DNA of 30,691 nt from Nevskiaceae bacterium (GCA_024234075.1 JACKOV010000009.1:1-30691); one strand, 5' to 3'; numbered from the stretch's first letter, positions 8,084 to 16,680 are shown. The notes: generated by a model from the sequence alone, not told the origin. Numbers and translations: made by a program.

Positions 8084-8401
8084 TCAACGACCACCCACCT
8101 GCAAGGCAGCGGCAGCTGTCGGTTCGCGCCGGACCTGGATCGCCTCGGCTTCGCGACGGCGCAGGGCGAACATCGACCCACCGACGCGCACCGCCAGCGG
8201 CTCGTTGCCGGGCCACATGCGGGCCACGACTTCGAACACGGCACCCGGCACGAAACCCAGCTCGAGCAGACGCCGCGCGATCGTCGAAGCCTGCTCGTCA
8301 CCGAGCGACTGGCCGTCCTCGATCACCGCATGGATGATGCCGCGCGCGCCTTGCTCGAGCACGTTCAGCGGTACAATCTCGTTGTTCGCGACAGCATCCA
8401 C
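8084..8401 (-). CDS. feoA: FeoA family protein
   Basis: A 105-residue SH3-like FeoA protein. It shows the family pattern: PLNVLEQGARGIIHAV at the N-terminus, then RRLLELGFVPGAVFEVVAR and a closing RVGGSMFALRRREAEAIQV. FeoA works with FeoB in Fe2+ import at the cytoplasmic membrane. The start is a GTG at 8401; no ATG exists between the upstream stop and the conserved core, and no strong Shine-Dalgarno is visible. A Fur box and a promoter lie about 70-110 nt upstream, which predicts repression when iron is plentiful. Confidence 0.93.
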   Translation of the reverse strand: MDAVANNEIVPLNVLEQGARGIIHAVIEDGQSLGDEQASTIARRLLELGFVPGAVFEVVARMWPGNEPLAVRVGGSMFALRRREAEAIQVRREPTAAAALQVGGR

Positions 8402-8456
8402 GTGCGATACCCGGCCGATCAGGCCGCTTTGGAGAGTTTCTGCAGCACAGCCATAT

Positions 8457-8472
8457 ACCCGCTATTGCGGGT
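8457..8472. repeat. Short inverted repeat at the feoA promoter
   Basis: ACCCGC (8457-8462) and GCGGGT (8467-8472) form a perfect 6-bp stem with a TATT loop. It overlaps the candidate -10 and the predicted start of the feoA transcript, so it is more likely a DNA-level feature than an RNA hairpin. Confidence 0.4.
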
Positions 8473-8499
8473 TATTCGCATTGCTGATTTCAATGTAAA
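8471..8499 (-). promoter_or_regulatory. Candidate sigma70 promoter of the feo operon
   Basis: On the minus strand TTTACA (8494-8499) and AATAAC (8471-8476) are separated by exactly 17 bp. The -35 lies inside the Fur box, the usual arrangement for Fur repression. The predicted start is near 8464, giving a leader of about 60 nt to the feoA GTG. Confidence 0.55.
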
Positions 8500-8510
8500 T
8501 GATTCTCGAT
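8492..8510. promoter_or_regulatory. Fur box upstream of feoA
   Basis: Read on the minus strand the 19-mer is ATCGAGAATCATTTACATT. In the 7-1-7 model (TGATAAT-C-ATTATCA) the core matches 11 of 15 positions with the central GAATCATT fully kept. Its place over the -35 of the ferrous iron operon makes a Fur function likely. Confidence 0.75.
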
Positions 8511-8590
8511 AACCCCGCAATGAAGCACGGCCTCGACCAGCCCCTTGAAATGCACCGCAATCCGGAGTGCGGCCAGGACCGCCTGCACCC

Positions 8591-9292
8591 GTGAACCACC
8601 CGCCCTCGCCGCGCGACGCCTTCTGGCGAGGCGTCCGCGAACTGTTGCCGGCCGGCCCCGGAGTATTCGCCTGGGGACTGGTGACCGGTGTCGCCATGGT
8701 CAAGTCGGGCCTGACCGTCACCCAATCGGTCGGTCTCACGCTGCTGGCCTACGCCGGCAGTGCGCAGCTGGCCGCGTTGCCGCTGATGGCCAGCGCCGCG
8801 CCGGTCTGGGTGGTGGCGTTCACCGCCCTGATCGTCAATCTGCGCTTCGTGGTCTATTCGGCTTATCTGCGCAGCTCGTTCATGTCGCTGCCGACGTCGC
8901 GTCGCACCCTGCTGGGCTATCTGGTCGGCGACGTGATGTTCGTGCGCTACGTCGCGCTGCTGACCAACCACCCTGATTACCCGCAGCGCATCGCCTACTA
9001 CCTCGGCGCCGCGATCGCGAACTGGATCATCTGGCAGGCCGCATCGTTGCTCGGCATTTTCGGCGCCGAAGCGATCCCGACCGACTGGGGGCTGGAACTC
9101 GCCGGCACGCTGGCCCTGATCGCCCTGGTCGTGCCGCTGTGCGCCCACTTCCCCACCCTGGCCGGGGTCGCGGTCGCGGGCAGCTTGGCGATCATCGCCC
9201 GCGACCTGCCGTTGCGCCTCGGCCTGTTGCTGGCGGTGTTCGTCGGCATGGCCGCGGCCCTGCTGGTCGAATCGCGGCGCCGGCCGTCGTGA
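8591..9292 (+). CDS. azlC: AzlC family branched-chain amino-acid exporter subunit
   Basis: A 233-residue, largely hydrophobic protein with the AzlC hallmarks AYAGSAQLAALPLM (about residues 52-65) and IVNLRFVVYSAYLR (about 80-93). With the small AzlD subunit it forms an inner-membrane exporter of branched-chain or related amino acids (YgaZH/AzlCD group, LIV-E family). GTG 8591 is preferred: AGGA lies 12 nt upstream, and the residues before it from another GTG at 8567 are Pro-rich and atypical. The stop TGA shares bases with the azlD GTG (GTGA). It is divergent from feoA. Confidence 0.9.
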   Translation: MNHPPSPRDAFWRGVRELLPAGPGVFAWGLVTGVAMVKSGLTVTQSVGLTLLAYAGSAQLAALPLMASAAPVWVVAFTALIVNLRFVVYSAYLRSSFMSLPTSRRTLLGYLVGDVMFVRYVALLTNHPDYPQRIAYYLGAAIANWIIWQAASLLGIFGAEAIPTDWGLELAGTLALIALVVPLCAHFPTLAGVAVAGSLAIIARDLPLRLGLLLAVFVGMAAALLVESRRRPS

Positions 9293-9618
9293 GCGAGCTC
9301 GATCTCTGGCTGTCGTTCGTCGCCATCACGCTGGCGACCCTGCTGCCGCGTTGCGGCCTGCTGCTGGCCGGCCGCCGGCTGGTGATTCCGGCGCCGATCG
9401 AATCGGCCCTGCGCTATGCCCCGGCCTGCGCCCTGGCGGCAATCATTGCGCCGGACCTGCTGTTGCCGAGCGGGGCACTGCAGCCCGATTTCGGCAATCC
9501 CAAGTTGCTCGCCGGGATCGCGGCAAGCGCGATTTTCGGTCTCACTCGCAGCACGATAGGCACCATTGTCGGCGGAATGCTGGCATTTTGGCTGCTGAAG
9601 TTCGGCTTTCCAGGCTAG
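9289..9618 (+). CDS. azlD: AzlD family transport protein
   Basis: A 109-residue membrane protein with about four hydrophobic segments and the AzlD-like opening LWLSFVAITLATLLPRCGLLL, then ALRYAPACALAAIIAPDLLL. It is the small partner of AzlC. The GTG start at 9289 overlaps the azlC stop as GTGA, so translation is probably coupled. The native product pair exports branched-chain amino acids in characterised relatives; the substrate here is inferred. Confidence 0.88.
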   Translation: MSELDLWLSFVAITLATLLPRCGLLLAGRRLVIPAPIESALRYAPACALAAIIAPDLLLPSGALQPDFGNPKLLAGIAASAIFGLTRSTIGTIVGGMLAFWLLKFGFPG

Positions 9619-9686
9619 CCGGCCCGACCGGGGCCATCGGCGCACCGCCTCGCAGACGAGCCGACGCATCCCGGATATCGACATCG

Positions 9687-9727
9687 CGTCACAACTTGAC
9701 GTTTGTTCAAATATTGACGGAGCGTCA
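9687..9727. promoter_or_regulatory. Candidate TetR operator with four half-sites
   Basis: Half-sites are arranged CGTCA (9687-9691), N5, TGACG (9697-9701), N13, TGACG (9715-9719), N3, CGTCA (9723-9727). The centre also reads TTGACGTTTGTTCAA, an imperfect palindrome. The cluster covers the predicted -35 of tetR. It is the natural operator candidate for the adjacent TetR protein. Confidence 0.55.
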
Positions 9728-9742
9728 TACCGGGACTAATTT
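9714..9742 (+). promoter_or_regulatory. Candidate promoter of the tetR-efflux operon
   Basis: TTGACG (9714-9719), 17-bp spacer, TAATTT (9737-9742). The -10 ends 7 nt before the GTG start of tetR, so the predicted transcript would be leaderless or nearly so. It overlaps two operator half-sites. Confidence 0.5.
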
Positions 9743-9749
9743 GCGGCGC

Positions 9750-10394
9750 GTGAACTACCTCGCCGAACGCCGCCAGGAAGAGAAGGAACGCCGCCGCACC
9801 GAGATCCTCGATGCGGCCGAGACCGTCGCCGCCGAGATCGGCATCGACGCGCTGACCATGGAACAGGTCGCCCGCAAGGTGCGCCTGTCCCGGGCGCTGC
9901 TCTACGTCTATTTCCAGGACAAGGCCGACCTGCAATTCGGCCTCTGCAACCGCGCGCTCGATGTCCTGCGGCAACGCTTCGTCGACGCCGTCGCCCAGCA
10001 CCGAGCAGGCATCGCGCAGGTCGAGGCCTGCGGTCGCGCCTACATCGCGTTCGTGCGCGACTTTCCGGTATACGCCGAGGCTCTGGCCGCCTTCCAGGCA
10101 CATCCGGTCGTGCAGGTCGCAGCCGACGGCAACGTCGGCGCCTGCTTGCTCGCCGGCGATCGCGTGCATGCAGTGCTGATCGCCTCGATCGAACTCGGCA
10201 TGCGCGACGGCAGCATTCGCGCCGATGCCGGGCCGCCGCAACTGGTCAGCTTCACGCTCTGGGGTTTCCTGCATGGCGTGATCCAGCTCACCACCAGCAA
10301 AGCTGCCCAGCTCGCCCATAACGGCATCAGCGCCCAGGCACTGCTCGAGCAGGCCTTGCTGCAGGGCGTGCGTTCGATCGCCACCGGCCGTTGA
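9750..10394 (+). CDS. TetR family transcriptional regulator
   Basis: A 214-residue regulator. The N-terminal DNA-binding domain is clear: RTEILDAAETVAAEIG, then a helix-turn-helix LTMEQVARKVRLSRALLYVYFQDKADL at about residues 35-60 with the usual Y-x-Y/F-F-x-x-K-x-x-L ending. The C-terminal half is a ligand-sensing, dimerising helical domain with no recognisable specificity. The GTG start is the first usable one in frame apart from a TTG nine bases upstream; no Shine-Dalgarno is present. It ends 7 bp before the TolC-like gene, so it is probably the first gene of the efflux operon and regulates it, as AcrR/MexR-type repressors do. The inducer is unknown. Confidence 0.9.
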   Translation: MNYLAERRQEEKERRRTEILDAAETVAAEIGIDALTMEQVARKVRLSRALLYVYFQDKADLQFGLCNRALDVLRQRFVDAVAQHRAGIAQVEACGRAYIAFVRDFPVYAEALAAFQAHPVVQVAADGNVGACLLAGDRVHAVLIASIELGMRDGSIRADAGPPQLVSFTLWGFLHGVIQLTTSKAAQLAHNGISAQALLEQALLQGVRSIATGR

Positions 10395-10401
10395 GCCCGT
10401 G

Positions 10402-11877
10402 ATGCGCCGCCCGTCCAGCCGCCTGCTGATACCCGCCGCGCTGCTGGGTGCCGCCTTGCCGTTGGGCGTCTTGCTGCTCACGCCGACGGCTTCGGCCGCC
10501 ACCGCAGCGGACCCGCCGGCACCCGCCGCGCGCCGTCCGCTGCCCGAAATCATCGACGACTATGTGCGCGCAGGACTCGCCGCCAACCTCGGCCTGCGCA
10601 ACGCGACGCTCGACGTCGAACGCAGCCAGGCGGCACTCGACGCCGCGCGGGCGCGCTTTCTGCCGGAAATCGGTTTCGACGCCCGCTATACCCGTGCCGA
10701 GGGCGGCCGCGTGATCGAGCTGCCGGTCGCCGCACTGCTGAACCCGGTGCATTCGACCCTGAACGAACTGCTGGCCGCGAGCGGCCGTCCCGCCGGCTTT
10801 CCGCAGATCGAGGATCGCGGTTTCAACCTGATCCGCGAGCAGGAACAGGACACGCGCCTGACGCTGCGCCAGCCGCTGTATGCGCCGGCGATCCCGGCGG
10901 CGGTCCGCGCGCAACGCGCCTTGCTGGAGGGCAGCGAGTACGCCCGGATCGCCTTCGCACGCCGCCTCAAGCGCGACATCACTGTCGCCTATCTCGGTTG
11001 GCTGCAAGCCTCGCAGACCGTCGCCATCGTCGATTCGAGCCACGAACTGCTGGCGGAAAACCTGCGGATCAACGAATCGTTGTTCCACAACGGCCGGATC
11101 ACCGAGGACCAGGTGCTGCGCGCCCGGGCCGAGCTGCTCGCCGTCGAGCAACAGTCGCGCGAGGCGCGCAACAGCCGGTCGCTGACCCGCAGTTATCTCA
11201 ACTTCCTGCTGAATCGCGCGCTGGATACCGCGCTGGAGCCGGCCGAGCTCGGCAACGAAATCGAACGCACGACCTACGACCTCGCCCAGCTGCGCGCCAA
11301 CGCGCTCGACAATCGCCCCGAACTCGCGCAACTCGAACGCCTGGCCGCCGCTTCGCGTGCCCAAGCCGAGCTCGCGCGCGCCGCGCGTCGGCCGACGCTG
11401 TCACTCGGCGCCGATGCGGGCACGCAGGGCGAACACTACGAATTCGGCCGCGGCCGCAACTTCGCGACCATCTCGTTGATGCTGAACTGGACCTTGTTCG
11501 ACGGCGGCGCACGCCGTGCCGAACAGCGCGTCGCCGAGGCCGGCGTACGCCAGGCCCGCATCCGCCAGGACGAGCTTGCCTCGCAGGTGCAGCTCGAAGT
11601 GCAACAAGCCCTCGACCGGCTCGAGACCAGCGCCGATTCGCTGCGAACCGCCGAGGCACGCGCCGCCGCGGCGCGTGCCGGCCTGCGCATCGCCGGTCGC
11701 AAGCGCGACGAGGGTGCGATCAACCAGGTGGAATTCATCGACGCCCGCAACACGCTGACCAGCGCCGAACTGAATCTGAACCTGATCCGCTTCCAGCTGC
11801 TCGGCCACCAGGCCGAACTCGACTACGCCACCGCCGCGGGCTCGTTGCCCGCCGAACCCGGAGTGCCGCAGCTGTAA
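10402..11877 (+). CDS. TolC family outer-membrane efflux protein
   Basis: A 491-residue protein from ATG 10402 (a GTG directly before it is an alternative). It has a signal peptide (MRRPSSRLLIPAALLG..., Ala-x-Ala cleavage region near TASAATA) and the two long alpha-helical repeats of the OEP family, for example LRNATLDVERSQAALDAARA in the first and AELARAARRPTLSLGADAG plus LNWTLFDGGARRAEQ in the second. It should form the trimeric outer-membrane channel of a tripartite pump. It is followed 17 bp later by the adaptor gene. Family call firm; the export substrate is not readable from the sequence. Confidence 0.93.
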   Translation: MRRPSSRLLIPAALLGAALPLGVLLLTPTASAATAADPPAPAARRPLPEIIDDYVRAGLAANLGLRNATLDVERSQAALDAARARFLPEIGFDARYTRAEGGRVIELPVAALLNPVHSTLNELLAASGRPAGFPQIEDRGFNLIREQEQDTRLTLRQPLYAPAIPAAVRAQRALLEGSEYARIAFARRLKRDITVAYLGWLQASQTVAIVDSSHELLAENLRINESLFHNGRITEDQVLRARAELLAVEQQSREARNSRSLTRSYLNFLLNRALDTALEPAELGNEIERTTYDLAQLRANALDNRPELAQLERLAAASRAQAELARAARRPTLSLGADAGTQGEHYEFGRGRNFATISLMLNWTLFDGGARRAEQRVAEAGVRQARIRQDELASQVQLEVQQALDRLETSADSLRTAEARAAAARAGLRIAGRKRDEGAINQVEFIDARNTLTSAELNLNLIRFQLLGHQAELDYATAAGSLPAEPGVPQL

Positions 11878-11894
11878 GGCCGCGGATCGCAACC

Positions 11895-12998
11895 ATGGAC
11901 GACAGGCTGCATTTCCCGCTGCGGACGCTCGTGCGCCCGCGCACCTTCATCGACCCGGAGCTGGCCGGCCGTTGGCCGCGGCTGGCACTCGCCATTTCGC
12001 TGCTGGCACTGGCCGGCTGCAGCAAGACCGGCGCGCCCGCTGCCGACAAATCCACGCCGGTGAATGTCGCGGTCGCCACCGCCGGCCCCGCGACACCGCC
12101 GATCACCACCACCGGCATCGTCGCCGGCAAGGCCGAGATGCGACTATCGTTCAAGCTCGGCGGCGTGATCCGCAAGATCGCCGTCGTGGAAGGCGAGGAA
12201 GTGAAGCAAGGCCAGCGCCTCGCCGAAATCGAGCTCGCCGAAGTAGGCGCCCAAGTCGAGCAGGCACGTCAGCTCGCCACCAAGGCCGAGCGCGATCTCG
12301 AGCGCGGCGAACGCCTGCATGCCGACCAGGTGATCAGTCTCGAGCAACTGCAGGACCTGCGCACCCAATCCGCGGTCGCGCAAGCGGCACTGAAGTCCGC
12401 GCAGTTCAATCTCGGATTCTCGACCATCGTCGCACCTCGCGACGGCGTCGTGCTGCGCCGCAACGTCGAAGAGCGCGAGCAGGTGGCCCCGGGTGCGCCC
12501 GTGCTGGTGCTCGGCGCCCGCGATGCCGGCTACGTGGTCAAGTTCGCCCTCGCCGATCGCGAAGTCGTGCAGTTGCGGCTCGGCGACCCCGCCGAAGTGC
12601 GCATGGACGCCTTTCCCGGCCAGACACTAGCCGCAAAAGTCAGCGAAATCTCCCGCGCTGCCGACGAGCGCTCGCGGCTGTTCCCGGTCGAGGTCCAGCT
12701 GGAAACACCGCCGCCGGCACTGGCCAGCGGCCTGGTGGCCAAGGTCACCGTGTCGCCGTCGAGCGCCCGCGCCGCCACGCTGACCTATGTGCCGATCGCC
12801 GCGGTGGTCGAAGGCCAGCGCGACCAGGCCAGTGTGTTCGTGCCAAGCGGTGCGCGCGCGCAGCGCCGGCCGGTGCGGATCGCGTTCATCACCGGCGAGC
12901 AGGTCGCGCTCGCCGAAGGCCTGCAGCCCGGCGAAACCGTCGTCACCCAGGGCGCGCTTTATCTGCAGGGCGGCGAACCCATCGCGGTCGTCAACTGA
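11895..12998 (+). CDS. RND efflux periplasmic adaptor lipoprotein
   Basis: A 367-residue membrane-fusion protein. The N-terminus is long (about 30 residues) before a hydrophobic stretch ending in the lipobox LLALAGC, so it is lipid-anchored in the periplasm. It then shows the lipoyl/barrel-sandwich half motif GVIRKIAVVEGEEVKQGQRLAEIE, a short alpha hairpin (residues about 115-165), and the second lipoyl half FSTIVAPRDGVVLRRNVEEREQVAPG, followed by beta-barrel and membrane-proximal domains. It bridges the permease and the TolC-like channel. It lies between those two genes with 9 bp to the permease start. Confidence 0.94.
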   Translation: MDDRLHFPLRTLVRPRTFIDPELAGRWPRLALAISLLALAGCSKTGAPAADKSTPVNVAVATAGPATPPITTTGIVAGKAEMRLSFKLGGVIRKIAVVEGEEVKQGQRLAEIELAEVGAQVEQARQLATKAERDLERGERLHADQVISLEQLQDLRTQSAVAQAALKSAQFNLGFSTIVAPRDGVVLRRNVEEREQVAPGAPVLVLGARDAGYVVKFALADREVVQLRLGDPAEVRMDAFPGQTLAAKVSEISRAADERSRLFPVEVQLETPPPALASGLVAKVTVSPSSARAATLTYVPIAAVVEGQRDQASVFVPSGARAQRRPVRIAFITGEQVALAEGLQPGETVVTQGALYLQGGEPIAVVN

Positions 12999-13007
12999 GC
13001 GGCCGGC

Positions 13008-16000
13008 ATGTCGATGCTCGAGTTCCCAATCCGCCGTTACCAGTTCACGCTGGTGACCTTCCTGCTGCTGGTGGCGATCGGCTGGTTCACGTTCACGACC
13101 ATCCCGCGGGAGGAAGACCCCTCTTTCAAGATGGCCGCCTTCCAGATTGCCGCGATCCTCCCCGGCGCCGACCCCACGGACCTCGAGCGCCTGGTGACCA
13201 AACCCATCGAGGACCGCTTCGCCGAACTCGACGACCTGCGCAACATGGAGTCGGTGATCACCGATGGCGTGTCCTTCACGGTGGTCGAGTTCGAGGCCTA
13301 TGCCGACCCCGACAAAAAATACGATGAAGTCACGCGCGAGATCAACGCCCTGCGCGCGACCCTGCCCACCGAGCTGCGCGAACTCACGATACGCAAGATC
13401 AGCCCCGCGCTGGTCAACATCGTGCAGTACGCCCTCGTGTCCGCCGATGCGCCCTATCGCGAACTCGAAGATCTCGCCCGCGATCTCAAGGACACCTTGA
13501 AGGCGGTGCCGGGCGTCCGCACCGCCGAAAGCTGGGCTTATCCGCCGCGCGAGCTGCGCATCGAACTGGACCTGCAGCGCATGGCCGAGCTGGGGCTCAC
13601 CGCCGGGCAGGTGATCCAGGCCGTGCAGAGCGAGAACGCCGACATTCCCGCCGGCGTAGTCGATCTCGGCCCGCGCAGCTTCAGCCTCAAGACTTCCGGC
13701 GGCTACACCGATCTCGAACAAGTCCGCGATACCGTCGTCAGCACGGCCGGCGGCAACAACGTGCGCGTGCGCGATCTCGCCGCGGTGCGCTGGGACGAAG
13801 GCCAGTGGGGTCACATCGGCCGCTACAGCGGCCAGCGCGCCGTGTTCGTCAGCGCCAACATGAAGGAAGGCTTCAACATCCTGACGGTGCGCCGCTCGAT
13901 CGACACCGCGGTCGAACGCTTCGATGCCGCGCTACCCGGGCGCGTCAAGCTCGAGCTGGGCTTCGACCAGTCGCGCAACGTCGCCTCGCGCCTGAACCGC
14001 CTCTATCTCGATTTCAGCATCGCGATCGCGCTGGTGATGCTGACGCTGCTGCCGCTCGGCTGGCGGGCGGCCGGAATCGTGATGATCTCGATTCCGCTGT
14101 CGCTGGCCTTCGGCATCACGGTGCTGTACTTCCTCGGCTATTCGCTGAACCAGTTGTCGATCGCCGGCTTCGTGGTCGCGCTCGGGCTGCTGGTCGACGA
14201 TTCAATCGTCGCCATCGAGAACATCTCCCGCCACCTGCGCATGGGTTACGACCGCATCCAGGCGGCGATCGCCGGCACCCGGCAGATCTGCGTCGCGATC
14301 CTCGGCTGCACGGCAACCCTGATATTCGCCTTCCTGCCGCTGATCGTGCTGCCGGGCAATGCCGGCAAGTTCATCCGCGTGCTGCCGACCGCGGTGGTCG
14401 CGACCATCATCGGTTCGCTGCTGATCGCGCTGTTCATCATTCCCTTCCTCGCCAGCCGCCTGCTCGACCAGCAGGGCGACCCGCACGGCAACCGCTTCCT
14501 GCAACGGGTGATGGGAGCGATCCACCGCTACTATCGCCCGGCGCTGCACTACTGCCTGGCCCGACCCAAAGCCACCGTGATCACCGCGATCGGCGGGACG
14601 CTGCTGCTGTCGTTCGCGCTGGTATTGCTGATCGGCTCGAGCCTGTTCCCCAAGGCGGATACGCCGCAGTTCCTGATACAGATCGAAGCCCCGGACGGCA
14701 CCAGCCTGGCCGAAACCGATCGCGCACTGCGCTTCGTCGAGGACCGACTCGCCACCATGCCCGAGGTCAAGAGCTGGTTCGCCAACCTCGGCCATGGCAA
14801 TCCGCTGATCTACTACAACCAGCTGATGCGCAACGAATCGCCGAACTACGCCGAGGTATTCGCGATCCTCAAGGACTACGACACCCGCCGCACGCCGCAG
14901 CGCCTCGACGAACTGCGCAGCCAGCTCGACCGGTATCCGGCCGCAAGAATCACCGTCAAGGAGTTCGTCAACGGCCCGCCGATCACGGCACCAATCGCGG
15001 TCCGCGTCGTCGGTCCCGATCTGCAGATGCTCGATCGCCTGTCGCGGCAGGTCGAACGTCTGGTCGACGCCACGCCGGGTACCCGCGACGTCAAGAACCC
15101 GCTGCGTATCGCCCGCACCAACCTGCGGCTCGGCATCGACAGCCAGAAGGCCGCCTTGCTCGGCGTGCCCACGGTCGAGTTCGACCGCGCCGTGCGCCTG
15201 GCCGTCTCGGGTGTCGAGGCCGGCAAGTACCAGGACGACAGCGGCGAGCAGTATTCGATCGTCGTCCGTACCCCGGTAGCTGCTCGCGCCGACCTCGAGA
15301 CCCTCGAGCTGGCCCGTATTCCGACGCTGACCGGCGCATCACTGCCGCTGTCGCAACTCGCCACCCTGCAGTTCGAGCAGGCACCCGTGCAGATCTCCCG
15401 CTATGACCGCGAGCGGGCCGTCACCATCAACTCGCAGGTCGAGCGCGGCTGGAACACCGCCCGGGTAACCGCCGCGGTCGTCGGCCAGCTCGAGCAGATG
15501 AGCTGGCCGCGCGGCTACCGCTACGTGCTCGGCGGCGACGCCGAGGCCGGCGCAGAGGCTTTCGGCGGCATCGGCACCGCGATCATCGTGGCGATCTTCG
15601 GCATCTTCGCGATCCTGGTGCTGGAGTTCGGCAGCTTCCGCTCGACGCTGATCGTGCTGACGGTCGTGCCGCTGGGCATTTTCGGCGGCCTGCTGATGCT
15701 GCTGGTCACCGGCAACGACATCTCGTTCACGGCCAGCATCGGCTTCATCGCGCTGATCGGCATCGAGATCAAGAACTCGATCCTGCTGGTCGACTTCACC
15801 AACCAGCTGCGCGAGCAGGGCGTGTCGCTGGACGAAGCCATCGAGCAGGCCGGCGAGATCCGTTTCCTGCCGATCCTGCTGACCTCGGCCACCGCCATCG
15901 GCGGCCTGCTGCCGCTTGCGCTGCAGAACACCGGGCTCTACTCGCCGATGGCCTGGGTGATCATCGGCGGCCTGATCACCTCGACCTTCCTCGCGCGGCT

Positions 16001-16103
16001 CGTGACGCCGGTCATGTACAAGCTGCTGCCGCCGGCGGGCCACGAACCGCTGCGCCAGGAGCCTGCCGCCGTTGCCCAGGGTGCTTCAGGGGCGCTGCTC
16101 TGA
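13008..16103 (+). CDS. RND family efflux permease
   Basis: A 1031-residue, full-length HAE-type RND pump with 12 membrane segments and two large periplasmic loops. The proton-relay residues are intact: Asp397-Asp398 in GLLVDDSIVAIEN (TM4) and Lys922 in GIEIKNSILLVDF (TM10). The N-terminus has IREED-like PREEDP after TM1, as in many RND exporters of the MexF/VexF/BepE kind. It drives export of drugs, lipophilic compounds or metabolites with the proton gradient. ATG 13008 lies 9 bp after the adaptor stop. No heavy-metal motif is evident, so a CzcA role is unlikely. The substrate is unknown. Confidence 0.95.
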   Translation: MSMLEFPIRRYQFTLVTFLLLVAIGWFTFTTIPREEDPSFKMAAFQIAAILPGADPTDLERLVTKPIEDRFAELDDLRNMESVITDGVSFTVVEFEAYADPDKKYDEVTREINALRATLPTELRELTIRKISPALVNIVQYALVSADAPYRELEDLARDLKDTLKAVPGVRTAESWAYPPRELRIELDLQRMAELGLTAGQVIQAVQSENADIPAGVVDLGPRSFSLKTSGGYTDLEQVRDTVVSTAGGNNVRVRDLAAVRWDEGQWGHIGRYSGQRAVFVSANMKEGFNILTVRRSIDTAVERFDAALPGRVKLELGFDQSRNVASRLNRLYLDFSIAIALVMLTLLPLGWRAAGIVMISIPLSLAFGITVLYFLGYSLNQLSIAGFVVALGLLVDDSIVAIENISRHLRMGYDRIQAAIAGTRQICVAILGCTATLIFAFLPLIVLPGNAGKFIRVLPTAVVATIIGSLLIALFIIPFLASRLLDQQGDPHGNRFLQRVMGAIHRYYRPALHYCLARPKATVITAIGGTLLLSFALVLLIGSSLFPKADTPQFLIQIEAPDGTSLAETDRALRFVEDRLATMPEVKSWFANLGHGNPLIYYNQLMRNESPNYAEVFAILKDYDTRRTPQRLDELRSQLDRYPAARITVKEFVNGPPITAPIAVRVVGPDLQMLDRLSRQVERLVDATPGTRDVKNPLRIARTNLRLGIDSQKAALLGVPTVEFDRAVRLAVSGVEAGKYQDDSGEQYSIVVRTPVAARADLETLELARIPTLTGASLPLSQLATLQFEQAPVQISRYDRERAVTINSQVERGWNTARVTAAVVGQLEQMSWPRGYRYVLGGDAEAGAEAFGGIGTAIIVAIFGIFAILVLEFGSFRSTLIVLTVVPLGIFGGLLMLLVTGNDISFTASIGFIALIGIEIKNSILLVDFTNQLREQGVSLDEAIEQAGEIRFLPILLTSATAIGGLLPLALQNTGLYSPMAWVIIGGLITSTFLARLVTPVMYKLLPPAGHEPLRQEPAAVAQGASGALL

Positions 16104-16121
16104 TCCAGGTGCGCTGCACGT

Positions 16122-16160
16122 CTGAACCTTAGGCTCTTGAACCTTGTCGGCTTGACCCTT
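16122..16160. repeat. Three 9-mers with 15-bp period after the RND operon
   Basis: CTGAACCTT (16122), TTGAACCTT (16137) and TTGACCCTT (16152) begin exactly 15 bp apart in the 70-bp space between the convergent permease and SnoaL-like genes. A small GACCC-TTGC-GGGTC hairpin (16154-16167) overlaps the last copy. No strong terminator is seen here. Confidence 0.4.
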
Positions 16161-16173
16161 GCGGGTCTGGGCC

Positions 16174-16680
16174 CTATGGCGCGGCCGACGCTTCGGGCGT
16201 CGGTGCCGGCGCCGGCGTATCGATGTCGCGATGAATGCGCCACCTCCCATCGGGATCCTTGCGGTAGATCAGCAGCGCGTGGCCGTAATCGACCCGCGGC
16301 GCGACCGCCGGGTCTGCCGACGTGTAGGTGATCCTGAAGTCGCTGACGACCCAGCCGATGTCGCCGGCCACGACCAGTTCCTTTTCGGTGAACTCGGCCG
16401 TGACCTTGCGCCCGCCGGCAAGCTTGCGCAACGAGCTGCGCACCTGCTCGCGTCCCACCATCGGCCGGCTGTTGCGCGGCATCACGAGGGTATCCACGGT
16501 GTAGAGCTCGGCGACTGCATCATAGTCACCCGCTTCGTAGTAGGTCGTCCAGTCCCGGGCAGACTGCCGGATCGCTTCCGCCGCCGCACTCCGCTCCTCG
16601 AGAGCATCGGCGCGCACCATCGGCATGGCGAACAGCAAACCCAGACAGGTCAGGACGAGGGTTATCGATCGAGGCGACAT
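16174..16680 (-). CDS. Exported SnoaL/DUF4440-like (NTF2-fold) protein
   Basis: A 168-residue protein with a signal peptide (MSPRSITLVLTCLGLLFAMPMVRA-D) and an NTF2-like domain: AIRQSARDWTTYYEAGDYDAVAELYTVDTLVMP, then a central region ending in GWVVSDFRITY and WRIHRDI at the end, the usual SnoaL/DUF4440 pattern. Such domains serve as small-molecule-binding pockets, often without known enzymatic function. The start is supported by AAGGAG 6-7 nt before the ATG. The C-terminus is a short Pro/Ala/Glu tail. It is the last gene of a minus-strand run, 34 bp after the YjbR-like gene. Confidence 0.82.
   Translation of the reverse strand: MSPRSITLVLTCLGLLFAMPMVRADALEERSAAAEAIRQSARDWTTYYEAGDYDAVAELYTVDTLVMPRNSRPMVGREQVRSSLRKLAGGRKVTAEFTEKELVVAGDIGWVVSDFRITYTSADPAVAPRVDYGHALLIYRKDPDGRWRIHRDIDTPAPAPTPEASAAP

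Noticed and set aside
13008..16103. Heavy-metal (CzcA) RND pump
   Set aside because: No metal-binding motif or metal-resistance neighbour is seen; the operon layout and the TetR regulator fit a multidrug-type pump.
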